13,956 bases of DNA from an uncultured Clostridia bacterium (GCA_938034165.1 CALHKP010000030.1:1-13956); one strand, 5' to 3'; positions 8,120-13,817 are shown, numbered from the stretch's first letter. Program-made: numbers and translations. The notes: generated from the sequence alone by a model not told the origin.

Positions 8120-8705
8120 TTTCTGCTTTCTCCGTCTTTTTCTTTTTTCCGGTATTGAATCTGTTCATTGCCATGTCAATATCCTGATCTATGATACATT
8201 CTATGGCAGAAACCGCGTTCTTTACCGTATCATCAAGCAGCTCTCTTTCCTGTTTGGAAAAATTGCCGATTACGTGGTCTACAAGATCTCTTCCACCGGA
8301 TCCTCCAATACCGATTCTGATTCTCGGAAACTTGTTAGATCCAAGCTGAGAAACTATGGATTTCATTCCATTGTGTGTTCCCGGTCCTCCACTCTTTCGG
8401 ATTCTCAGCGAACCTATTTCGATATCTATATCGTCATAGATAACAATCAGCTCTTCCGGATCAAGTTTATAGAAATTCATTACCTCTCTTACCGCATCCC
8501 CACTAAGGTTCATATATGTTTGCGGTTTAACCAGAATAACCTTCTGGCCGGCGATTCGTCCTTCGCCGACCAGAGATTTAAATTTCAGTTTATCAACTTT
8601 TATATTGTATGTTTCTGCAAGAGCATCAAGTGTTATGAATCCTATATTGTGTCTTGTATTCTCGTATTTCTTTCCCGGATTTCCCAGGCCTGCGATTACA
8701 TACAT
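8112..8705 (-). CDS. pth: Peptidyl-tRNA hydrolase
   Basis: This 197-residue enzyme releases peptides from tRNAs dropped by the ribosome, allowing tRNA reuse. It begins MYVIAGLGNPG and has the catalytic H19 in NTRHNIGF, N9, N66 in QTYMNLSG, D92 in YDDIDIEIG and N112 in GTHNGMKS, the full active-site set of bacterial Pth. The length is normal apart from a short lysine/glutamate-rich tail (GKKKKTEKAENE). AAGAGG precedes the ATG. The gene is 16 nt downstream of prs and overlaps mfd by 8 nt, matching the prs-(ctc)-pth-mfd order of Bacillus without ctc. Confidence 0.97.
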   Translation of the reverse strand: MYVIAGLGNPGKKYENTRHNIGFITLDALAETYNIKVDKLKFKSLVGEGRIAGQKVILVKPQTYMNLSGDAVREVMNFYKLDPEELIVIYDDIDIEIGSLRIRKSGGPGTHNGMKSIVSQLGSNKFPRIRIGIGGSGGRDLVDHVIGNFSKQERELLDDTVKNAVSAIECIIDQDIDMAMNRFNTGKKKKTEKAENE

Positions 8706-8721
8706 TTTTTACCTCTTACCC

Positions 8722-9675
8722 TTAGTCAAACAGCTTACTGATTGAACCGTTTGTGAATACTCTTGTCATTGCTTCAGCAAAGAGTGGTGCCACTGATAAG
8801 AATCTCATCTTTTCGATCTTCTTTTCTTCCGGAATAGGAATAGTGTTCAGAAGAACGATTTCTTTGATTGCTGATTTTTCGATTCTTTCTACTGCAGGAC
8901 CTGAAAGTACAGGGTGAGTTGCACATGCAAATACATCCTTTGCTCCGAGGTCTTTGATTGCGTTTGCAGCGTTAGTGATTGTTCCTGCAGTGTCAATCAT
9001 GTCATCTAGGATGATGCAGTTCTTACCTTCGATATTACCGATTATATTCATGATTTCGCTCTTGTTTGGCTCAGGTCTTCTCTTATCAACAATAGCGATA
9101 GGGCAGTTCAGATACTGTGCCATATTTCTTGCTCTTGTTACACTTCCGTGGTCAGGTGAAACAACAACAACATCTTCTAGGTTCTTCTCCTTGAAGTATT
9201 TTGCCAGGATTGGCATTCCAACAAGATGGTCAACAGGAATGTTGAAGTAACCCTGAATCTGGTTTGCGTGCAGATCCATAGTAACAACTCTGTCAGCTCC
9301 TGCTGCAACGATGAGGTCAGCAACCAGCTTGGATGTGATTGGATCTCTTGCCTTTGCTTTTCTGTCCTGTCTTGCATATCCATAGTATGGAATTACTGCG
9401 TTGATTCTGCCTGCTGATGCACGCTTCATTGCATCGATCATGATAAGAAGTTCCATGAGATTGTCGTTAACCGGGTTACATGTAGGCTGAATGATATAAA
9501 CATCCACACCACGTACTGATTCCCAAAGGTTAACAGAAATTTCTCCGTCACTAAATTTTGTAACTGTTGCCTTGCCCAGCGGCTTTCCCATAATTGATGC
9601 AATTTCTTCAGCTAATTCAGGATGTGCATTACCTGCAAATACCTTGTAATCTGAAAATGCGCCATTCTTAGTCAT
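8722..9675 (-). CDS. prs: Ribose-phosphate pyrophosphokinase (PRPP synthetase)
   Basis: This 317-residue enzyme converts ribose 5-phosphate and ATP to PRPP, the precursor of purines, pyrimidines, histidine, tryptophan and NAD. Visible motifs are KFSDGEISV (40-48), YYGYARQDRK (97-106), DLHANQIQGYF (134-144, including the metal/ATP-site H136), the flexible loop DKRRPEPN (197-204) and the PRPP/ribose-phosphate loop IILDDMIDTAGTI (221-233). The length is that of class I enzymes. One oddity is DHGS at 175-178, where most class I enzymes have DxGG. AGAGGTG precedes the ATG, and the gene follows the GlmU gene by 32 nt, as gcaD-prs does in B. subtilis. Confidence 0.97.
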   Translation of the reverse strand: MTKNGAFSDYKVFAGNAHPELAEEIASIMGKPLGKATVTKFSDGEISVNLWESVRGVDVYIIQPTCNPVNDNLMELLIMIDAMKRASAGRINAVIPYYGYARQDRKAKARDPITSKLVADLIVAAGADRVVTMDLHANQIQGYFNIPVDHLVGMPILAKYFKEKNLEDVVVVSPDHGSVTRARNMAQYLNCPIAIVDKRRPEPNKSEIMNIIGNIEGKNCIILDDMIDTAGTITNAANAIKDLGAKDVFACATHPVLSGPAVERIEKSAIKEIVLLNTIPIPEEKKIEKMRFLSVAPLFAEAMTRVFTNGSISKLFD

Positions 9676-9707
9676 TAGTACACCTCTTCTTTCTTCGCTA
9701 TAATTAA

Positions 9708-10400
9708 TTACTTCCTATAAAGGCCTCTTTTTTCTGCCCAATGTTCAATATTTTTCTGTTTGGCTCTTGCCACGCACAACGCGTCCTTAGGAACTCTTGT
9801 TGTAACTGTGCTTCCTGCTGCAATATATGCACCCTCTTCTATCTCTACAGGTGAAACGATATTTGCATTACAGCCAACAAAGCTTCCGTCGCCCACAGTG
9901 GAACGGTGCTTGTTAGTTCCGTCGTAGTTTACGAATACAACTCCGCAACCAAGATTGATATTCTTGCCCAGATCCGCGTCACCGATGTATGTCAGATGTG
10001 CTGACTTGGTGCCGTCTCCCATAGTTGAATTCTTAACTTCAACAAAGTCACCAACCTTACAGCCCTTACCTATTTTGCTACCCGGTCTGATATAAGCAAA
10101 AGGACCTACGGATGTGTTGTCCCCAATCTCACTGTCAGCAATGACAGAAGACTGGATTTCCACTTCTTTTCCGATAACAGCATCTGAAATTCTGCTGTTC
10201 TGGTAGATTCTGCAGTTCTCGCCTATTTTGGTTTCGCCCTCCAGAGTCACGCAAGGTCCGATATATGTACCCGCTCCGATTTCCACATCCGGAGCAATAT
10301 ACACACTGTCAATGTCTTCGAACAGAACACCTGCCTCCAGGTGTCTGATTGCAGTTTCGCGCTTTGCATTTCGCATTGCTTCGTATTCTGCTAATGTCAT
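9708..10400 (-). CDS. glmU: GlmU acetyltransferase half alone (glucosamine-1-phosphate N-acetyltransferase)
   Basis: This 230-residue protein corresponds only to the linker helix and left-handed beta-helix of GlmU, which acetylates glucosamine 1-phosphate for UDP-GlcNAc synthesis. It starts with the linker (LAEYEAMRNAKRE, then HLEAGVLFED) and continues with hexapeptide repeats from about residue 37. The acetyltransferase residues are in place: R105, K123, the catalytic H135 with Y138 in SAHLTYIGD, NYDG (158-161), and R212 near the end. The usual N-terminal uridyltransferase domain of about 230 residues, with its LAAGxGTRM signature, is missing. The 40-nt space to murC leaves no room for it. 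An AGGGGG ribosome binding site before the ATG and an intact frame argue for a real start, not a broken gene. A separate pyrophosphorylase elsewhere must make UDP-GlcNAc. Confidence 0.88.
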   Translation of the reverse strand: MTLAEYEAMRNAKRETAIRHLEAGVLFEDIDSVYIAPDVEIGAGTYIGPCVTLEGETKIGENCRIYQNSRISDAVIGKEVEIQSSVIADSEIGDNTSVGPFAYIRPGSKIGKGCKVGDFVEVKNSTMGDGTKSAHLTYIGDADLGKNINLGCGVVFVNYDGTNKHRSTVGDGSFVGCNANIVSPVEIEEGAYIAAGSTVTTRVPKDALCVARAKQKNIEHWAEKRGLYRK

Positions 10401-10416
10401 GTCTTCCCCCTACTTT

Positions 10417-10432
10417 CCGGTTAAATAACCGG
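10417..10432 (-). other. Palindrome in the murC-glmU gap
   Basis: CCGGTT (10417-10422) and AACCGG (10427-10432) form a perfect 6-bp inverted repeat around a 4-nt centre. They lie in the 40-nt gap between the murC stop and the glmU start. No U run follows on the minus strand, so it is not a standard terminator. It could be an mRNA processing or stability hairpin. The AACCGG word also occurs beside the murC and purR ribosome binding sites. Confidence 0.45.
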
Positions 10433-10440
10433 TCAAAAAA

Positions 10441-11817
10441 TTATTTGCCCATAATAAGATTTCCAACCTTGTAAATGTCTCCTGCACCCATGGTTATAAC
10501 AAGGTCGCCTTCTTTGGCATTTGCCTTGACATAATCTGCCATCTCTTTGAAATCCTTGATGCAGTAAACTTCCTTGTCAGGATGATTCTTCTTGATTCTT
10601 TCTGCAAGATTTTCGGATGAAATCTTATAAATGTCCTTTTCTCTTGCTGCATAGATATCTGCCAGAATCAGCACGTCGCACTTCTCGAACGCCTCTGCAA
10701 AATCATCAAAGAGAGCAAGAGTTCTCGTATATGTATGCGGCTGGAACAGGCACCACAGTTTGTTGTGTGGCAGATTGGAAGCCGCACTCAGAGTTGCCTT
10801 GATTTCAGTCGGATGATGAGCATAATCATCCACAAGATGAACACCCTTTTCGGTTACACCAATATCATCGAATCTTCTCTCAGTTCCTGTAAAGTTTGAC
10901 AAAGTATCTACGATAATCTCTGCCGGAACTCCCAGCTGGTGACAACATGCAAAAGCACCTACCGCATTCAGTATATTGTGCTCACCCGGCATTCTGAGTT
11001 TGATATGTCCCAGAATTTTGCCATCAAACATAACATCAAAAGCCGGCATTCCATCTGAGCAAAATTCGACTTCTGCTATGGAATATGTGCAGCCTGCGCT
11101 ATATCCGTATGTGATAGCTCCCGGGAATTTCTTGGTTATCTTGTTTACGAATGGATTTGCATCATATGCGATGAGTTTGCCTGCCGGCTTCACGTTGTCT
11201 GCAAATCTCTCAAATGAGCTTACGATATGCTCGATATCCTTGAAATAGTCAAGGTGGTCTGAATCGATGTTAAGAATTAGCTCAATATATGGTCTGAGCT
11301 GCAGGAAGCTGTCTCTGTATTCGCATGCTTCCGTTACGAAATAAGGGCCTTCTCCAACCTTCACGTTGCCGTCAATCTCCGGAAGATTTCCGCCAACCAG
11401 AATTGTAGGATCCAGCTTAGCGTGCTCTAAAATCAAAGAAACCATAGATGTGGTTGTAGTCTTGCCATGGGTTCCGCTTATAGCTATACTGTTTGGAAAT
11501 TCCTCCATCAGTGTACCGAGAACCTCTGCTCTTCCGGCCATTGGGATATTCTTCTCTCTGGCTCTTATAATCTCAGGATTCTCTTCTGCAATAGCGGCTG
11601 AATATACTATCAGGTCAGCATTTTCTACATTTTCCGCACTATGGCCAATGTAAATTGTAGCACCGTTTTTCTTAAGTTTGTCTGTCATTTCGGATTCCTT
11701 CATATCCGAACCCGAAACATTATATCCTCTTGACAGCAGAATTTCTGCGATTGCAGACAATCCAACACCGCCAATACCAATACAATGGATATTTCTGTAA
11801 TCAGATAAATTGATCAT
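10441..11817 (-). CDS. murC: UDP-N-acetylmuramate--L-alanine ligase
   Basis: This 458-residue cytoplasmic ATP-dependent ligase adds L-alanine to UDP-MurNAc, the first peptide step of peptidoglycan synthesis. It has the N-terminal UDP-binding glycine loop IGIGGVGLSA (13-22), the P-loop GTHGKTTTT (115-123), NIDSDHLDYF (183-192), GEHN (278-281), RRFD (314-317) and DDYAHHPTEI (330-339), in the standard Mur-ligase order. The length is normal. The ATG at 11817 follows GGAGGT with 9 nt spacing; the frame begins INLSDYRNIHCIGIGG, typical for MurC. In Bacillus murC is not beside purR and prs; here it leads the glmU-prs-pth-mfd genes, tying cell-wall and PRPP supply together in one likely transcript. 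Confidence 0.97.
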   Translation of the reverse strand: MINLSDYRNIHCIGIGGVGLSAIAEILLSRGYNVSGSDMKESEMTDKLKKNGATIYIGHSAENVENADLIVYSAAIAEENPEIIRAREKNIPMAGRAEVLGTLMEEFPNSIAISGTHGKTTTTSMVSLILEHAKLDPTILVGGNLPEIDGNVKVGEGPYFVTEACEYRDSFLQLRPYIELILNIDSDHLDYFKDIEHIVSSFERFADNVKPAGKLIAYDANPFVNKITKKFPGAITYGYSAGCTYSIAEVEFCSDGMPAFDVMFDGKILGHIKLRMPGEHNILNAVGAFACCHQLGVPAEIIVDTLSNFTGTERRFDDIGVTEKGVHLVDDYAHHPTEIKATLSAASNLPHNKLWCLFQPHTYTRTLALFDDFAEAFEKCDVLILADIYAAREKDIYKISSENLAERIKKNHPDKEVYCIKDFKEMADYVKANAKEGDLVITMGAGDIYKVGNLIMGK

Positions 11818-11820
11818 TAA

Positions 11821-11848
11821 ATCATACCTCCGGTTTCATAGGTATGAT
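11821..11848 (-). promoter_or_regulatory. Perfect 9-bp palindrome over the murC ribosome binding site
   Basis: ATCATACCT (11821-11829) is the exact reverse complement of AGGTATGAT (11840-11848), with a 10-nt centre. On the murC transcript the 3' arm contains part of the GGAGGT ribosome binding site (11831-11826). A -10-like TATAAT lies immediately upstream (11855-11850), which would place the start of transcription near 11843, inside the 5' arm. The palindrome is therefore better explained as a DNA operator than as an RNA switch, unless transcription begins further upstream. The regulator is unknown. Confidence 0.5.
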
Positions 11849-11849
11849 T

Positions 11850-11855
11850 ATTATA
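11850..11855 (-). promoter_or_regulatory. Possible -10 box of the murC promoter
   Basis: The minus strand reads TATAAT with a TG one base before it, directly upstream of the murC leader palindrome. At 17-nt spacing the -35 hexamer is poor (GCGCAT); TTGCGC at 19 nt is the other option. The extended -10 may compensate. This is the only promoter-like signal I can place for the murC-glmU-prs-pth-mfd genes. Confidence 0.45.
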
Positions 11856-11883
11856 TCATATAAGCCTAAAAAATGCGCAATAA

Positions 11884-11912
11884 TTGACAAAAAAACCAAA
11901 AAAAAGTATTAT
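11884..11912 (+). promoter_or_regulatory. Sigma-A promoter of purR
   Basis: TTGACA (11884-11889) and TATTAT (11907-11912) are separated by exactly 17 nt. The start of transcription would fall near 11919, only about 18 nt before the ATG, so the leader is little more than the GGAGG ribosome binding site at 11925-11929. There is no room for a riboswitch. No clear pair of PurBox motifs is visible. Confidence 0.8.
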
Positions 11913-11936
11913 ATATGTATAACCGGAGGTAGAAAA

Positions 11937-12746
11937 ATGAAAAGAACCGAACGCGTTGGCGCAATAGTAAAAATACTTACAGACTCACCTTGCAAGGTGT
12001 TTCCGCTTCAATATTTCTGCGACATGTTTGATGCCGCAAAATCAAGTGTGAGCGAAGACATTTCCCTTGCTTCTAAGGCAATAGAATTCACAGGAACAGG
12101 ATATATAGAAACCATATCCGGTGCAAAAGGCGGCACACGATTTGTTCCCGACATAACAGCTGAACAACTTGCAGAACTTCAGGAAGAATTTTGCTCCAGA
12201 ATCAAAAGCAGCAGCAGAATACTAGGCGGCGGTTTTTTGTACACGTCCGATATAATGTTTGATACTCATCTTATTGATAAGCTCGCAACTGTCTTTGCCA
12301 AAAAATTCAAAGATACAGAGGCTAACTATGTTGCAACAATAGAAACCAAGGGTATTCCTCTTGCAGCAAGAACCGCACACAAGTTGAACCTCCCACTGGT
12401 TATAATCAGACGAGAAGCCAAGGTTTCAGAAGGTTCAACTGTCAGCATAAACTATTTCTCGGGGTCCTATGACAGAGTTCAGAAAATGTCAATTGCAAAG
12501 AGAGCCGTAGAGCCGGGCTCCAAGGCTTTGATTATAGATGACTTTATGAGAGGTGGCGGCAGCATAAAAGGCATTGCAGACATACTTTCGGAATTTGATG
12601 TTTCGGTTGTAGGTGTGGGACTTGCAATCGCTGCAATAGCTCCTGAAAAGAAGAAAATAGAAAATTATACACCTATTCTCTATCTGGGAGATGTGGACGA
12701 AGAGAACAAGGTCATAAATGTTATTCCAAATAATCAGATTTTTTAG
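11937..12746 (+). CDS. purR: Purine operon repressor PurR
   Basis: This 269-residue transcription repressor is of the Firmicute type, unrelated to the LacI-family PurR of E. coli. An N-terminal winged helix (about 1-75, beginning KRTERVGAIVKIL) is followed by a phosphoribosyltransferase-like domain. Its PRPP-binding loop ALIIDDFMRGGGS (197-209) carries the two acidic residues that bind PRPP. In Bacillus, PRPP binding releases PurR from purine-gene operators, so it reads the product of Prs, encoded 2.3 kb away. The frame is open 31 codons upstream, but those codons span the promoter. The ATG at 11937 has GGAGG 7 nt upstream and matches the family start. The length is close to B. subtilis PurR (285). 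yabJ, normally next, is missing. Confidence 0.95.
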   Translation: MKRTERVGAIVKILTDSPCKVFPLQYFCDMFDAAKSSVSEDISLASKAIEFTGTGYIETISGAKGGTRFVPDITAEQLAELQEEFCSRIKSSSRILGGGFLYTSDIMFDTHLIDKLATVFAKKFKDTEANYVATIETKGIPLAARTAHKLNLPLVIIRREAKVSEGSTVSINYFSGSYDRVQKMSIAKRAVEPGSKALIIDDFMRGGGSIKGIADILSEFDVSVVGVGLAIAAIAPEKKKIENYTPILYLGDVDEENKVINVIPNNQIF

Positions 12747-12754
12747 ACAAAAAC

Positions 12755-12783
12755 TTGCCATTCCATCGTAATTGAGCTATAAT
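12755..12783 (+). promoter_or_regulatory. Sigma-A-type promoter of spoVG
   Basis: TTGCCA (12755-12760) and a perfect TATAAT (12778-12783) lie 17 nt apart, 8 nt after the purR stop codon, giving a leader of about 37 nt. B. subtilis spoVG is driven by sigma-H; the boxes here look like sigma-A. CTTGCCAT (12754-12761) overlapping the -35 is exactly complementary to ATGGCAAG (12806-12813) in the leader, an 8-bp inverted repeat centred on the -10 that could be an operator. Confidence 0.75.
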
Positions 12784-12827
12784 ACAATTACAATTTGCAG
12801 TAAAGATGGCAAGGAAGGTGGTCTAAT

Positions 12828-13115
12828 ATGAATATTACTGATGTTAGAATTCGAAAAGTCAGCAACGAAGGCAAAATGAAGGCAGTCGTATCAATTACTT
12901 TTGATGATGAATTTGTTGTACACGATATCAAGATTATCGAAGGTCAGAACGGTCTATTCATTGCAATGCCTAGTCGCAAGATGGGTGAAGGGGATTTTCG
13001 TGATATAGCACATCCACTGCTCTCAGAAACAAGAAACAAGATAAAGGATGCTATTTTTGCAGAATATGAAAGAGTTCTCGAGGAGGCCGACATTCCGGAA
13101 GCTGCAGAAGAGTAA
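12828..13115 (+). CDS. spoVG: SpoVG-family site-specific DNA/RNA-binding regulator
   Basis: This 95-residue protein has the near-complete SpoVG pattern: MNITDVRIRKV, then KAVVSITFDDEFVVHDIKIIEG and GLFIAMPSRKM, followed by FRDIAHPLLSETR and a helical tail. The length equals that of typical members (84-100). SpoVG is a small DNA- and RNA-binding regulator. It affects septation and sporulation in Bacillus and virulence or cell-wall traits in non-sporulating Firmicutes, so its presence does not prove spore formation. GGAAGGTGG precedes the ATG. It has its own promoter and is followed by a terminator at 13187-13228, so it can be transcribed alone or by read-through from purR. In Bacillus glmU follows spoVG; here that link is broken and glmU lies on the opposite strand. 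Confidence 0.95.
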   Translation: MNITDVRIRKVSNEGKMKAVVSITFDDEFVVHDIKIIEGQNGLFIAMPSRKMGEGDFRDIAHPLLSETRNKIKDAIFAEYERVLEEADIPEAAEE

Positions 13116-13147
13116 ATAGCAAAATCAATCATTTTGATTTTATCTAT

Positions 13148-13189
13148 ATTGTAAACCAAATATTATAAACCGAAGATTGTAAACCGAAG
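13148..13189. repeat. Three tandem 14-bp units after spoVG
   Basis: Units at 13148-13161, 13162-13175 and 13176-13189 follow ATTGTAAACCGAAG with two differences in the first unit and one in the second. They sit between the spoVG stop and its terminator and run into the terminator stem. They lie in untranslated sequence, and no function is evident. Confidence 0.75.
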
Positions 13190-13228
13190 AAACCTTACCG
13201 GATGAGTATGTCTGATAAGGTTTCTTTT
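13187..13228 (+). terminator. Rho-independent terminator of spoVG
   Basis: AAGAAACCTTA (13187-13197) pairs perfectly with TAAGGTTTCTT (13216-13226) over 11 bp, around an 18-nt loop, and the 3' arm runs into a short T tract (to 13228). It lies 71 nt after the spoVG stop codon. Confidence 0.85.
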
Positions 13229-13299
13229 CAATTCGGCCTATAGGACAATAAAATGCACCCGAATCATTGATGCGCCATTCCATAAGTATATTAATCACT

Positions 13300-13327
13300 A
13301 CAGGCCTGACCTTTCCAACTGGCCTGT
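13300..13327. other. Inverted repeat ACAGGCC / GGCCTGT
   Basis: ACAGGCC (13300-13306) is exactly complementary to GGCCTGT (13321-13327) with a 14-nt centre. The word TCCAACTG occurs twice nearby (from 13314 and 13327). No T run follows. It is one of several fold-back structures in the gene-free stretch 13116-13773. Confidence 0.4.
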
Positions 13328-13373
13328 CCAACTGACCAGCATCACCCGATGTATGTCTTCCGAGCGTTTTTCG

Positions 13374-13417
13374 GACGCTCTTGGGGCGCTCTTGGGACGC
13401 TCATGGGACGCTCTTGG
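13374..13417. repeat. Four tandem 11-bp units
   Basis: Four contiguous units (13374-13384, 13385-13395, 13396-13406, 13407-13417) follow GACGCTCTTGG; unit 2 has one change (GGCG) and unit 3 one change (CATGG). The period of 11 is not a codon multiple. Just before it GAGCGT (13362-13367) pairs with ACGCTC (13375-13380). The array lies 18 nt from hairpin repeat copy 2, echoing the left edge, where a different array sits 37 nt from copy 1. Confidence 0.85.
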
Positions 13418-13435
13418 TCGATTGCCATCAACTAT

Positions 13436-13468
13436 AAGTGCACATTCCAATAGTCGCAATCTGCGCTG
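13436..13468 (-). repeat. Hairpin repeat copy 2
   Basis: AAGTGCACATT (13436-13446), an 11-nt loop and AATCTGCGCTG (13458-13468) have the same 11-11-11 plan as copy 1, with a terminal A.G and an internal C.C mismatch and one wobble. On the minus strand its first arm and loop match copy 1 closely: 13444-13470 reversed equals 63-89 at 25 of 27 positions. It is oriented opposite to copy 1. Confidence 0.7.
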
Positions 13469-13487
13469 TCTTTTTATGAGGTTGACT

Positions 13488-13520
13488 AAGCGCAGATTGC
13501 CACATCTTCAAATCGCACGG
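13488..13520 (+). repeat. Hairpin repeat, degenerate copy 3
   Basis: The arm AAGCGCAGATT (13488-13498) is a clear family arm and shares GCGCAGATTGC with copy 2 on the opposite strand. The second arm (AAATCGCACGG, 13510-13520) pairs only with a one-base slip and a mismatch. GACTAAGCGCAGATT (13484-13498) recurs inverted at 13677-13691 with one difference. I treat this as a decayed copy. Confidence 0.45.
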
Positions 13521-13523
13521 TAA

Positions 13524-13589
13524 AATTTGGCTCCTCAATAAGCGTAGATTTAAATTTTGCAAAACCACGCTTATTTTCCTCGCCAAATT
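13524..13589. repeat. Nested inverted repeat containing hairpin copy 4
   Basis: The inner arms AATAAGCGT (13537-13545) and ACGCTTATT (13567-13575) are perfectly complementary. Outside them AATTTGGC (13524-13531) pairs perfectly with GCCAAATT (13582-13589). The two pairings are separated by TCCTC and TTCCTC, the same sequence on both sides, giving a symmetrical internal loop. The inner unit 13540-13572 keeps the 11-11-11 geometry of the hairpin family (arms AAGCGTAGATT and AAACCACGCTT). Confidence 0.7.
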
Positions 13590-13613
13590 CTCCTTTCATA
13601 TGATGGTAAGGAC

Positions 13614-13634
13614 ACAAAAATCGGGGATTTTTGT
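13614..13634. other. Small perfect hairpin ACAAAAATC-GGG-GATTTTTGT
   Basis: This 9-bp perfect stem with a three-base loop lies between hairpin copies 4 and 5. The T-rich 3' arm gives it some terminator character, but no gene ends nearby. Confidence 0.5.
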
Positions 13635-13654
13635 TGAAAATCCAACATTTCTCT

Positions 13655-13687
13655 CAGTGCAGATTTTGATTTTGTAAATTTGCGCTT
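13655..13687 (+). repeat. Hairpin repeat copy 5
   Basis: CAGTGCAGATT (13655-13665), the loop TTGATTTTGTA and AATTTGCGCTT (13677-13687) repeat the 11-11-11 plan with a terminal mismatch and two G.U wobbles. The first arm is identical to the first arm of copy 1, and the loop resembles that of copy 4 (TAAATTTTGCA). Confidence 0.7.
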
Positions 13688-13696
13688 AGTCACAAG

Positions 13697-13729
13697 CGAA
13701 AAACGTAAGCGCAAATTGGCGTTTTTACG
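13697..13729. other. Fold-back CGAAAAACG / CGTTTTTACG
   Basis: CGAAAAACG (13697-13705) pairs with CGTTTTTACG (13720-13729) with a single bulged A. The loop contains TAAGCGCAAATT, another arm-like word of the hairpin family without a partner. It lies between the hairpin cluster and the IS66-like end. Confidence 0.45.
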
Positions 13730-13775
13730 TAAACGGTAAACCATCCGTGCCTCGTTAAGAACCATAAAAAGATGT

Positions 13776-13817
13776 AAAATACTCTAAAAAGCAGACTATG
13801 ACTTTTTAGAGTATTTT
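13776..13817 (+). other. Perfect 16-bp stem-loop ahead of the transposon gene
   Basis: The 16 bases 13776-13791 are the exact reverse complement of 13802-13817 (core CTCTAAAAAG / CTTTTTAGAG), around a 10-nt loop. The stem ends 7 nt before the GGAGG ribosome binding site (13826-13830). In other insertion sequences such fold-backs block translation from transcripts that read in from neighbouring genes. That role here is inference. Confidence 0.75.

Noticed and set aside
7842..8741. Plus-strand open frame of 299 codons
   Set aside because: It is antisense to mfd and pth, both clearly real; the translation is low-complexity and unlike any family I know.
10401..10440. Possible frameshifted remnant of the GlmU uridyltransferase domain
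   Set aside because: Only 40 nt separate murC and the acetyltransferase gene, so no remnant of the roughly 700-nt domain can be present.
11818..11936. Purine riboswitch or PurBox pair in the purR-murC divergent region
   Set aside because: The purR leader is too short for a riboswitch, and I see no pair of CCGAACAWT-like boxes.
13140..13331. Minus-strand 63-codon frame after spoVG
   Set aside because: It runs across the spoVG terminator and the 14-bp repeats, has no convincing ribosome binding site, and its product is not recognisable.
13571..13765. Minus-strand 64-codon frame in the hairpin cluster
   Set aside because: It is made largely of the hairpin repeats themselves, and its basic composition reflects the inverted repeats. 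I cannot support it as a gene.
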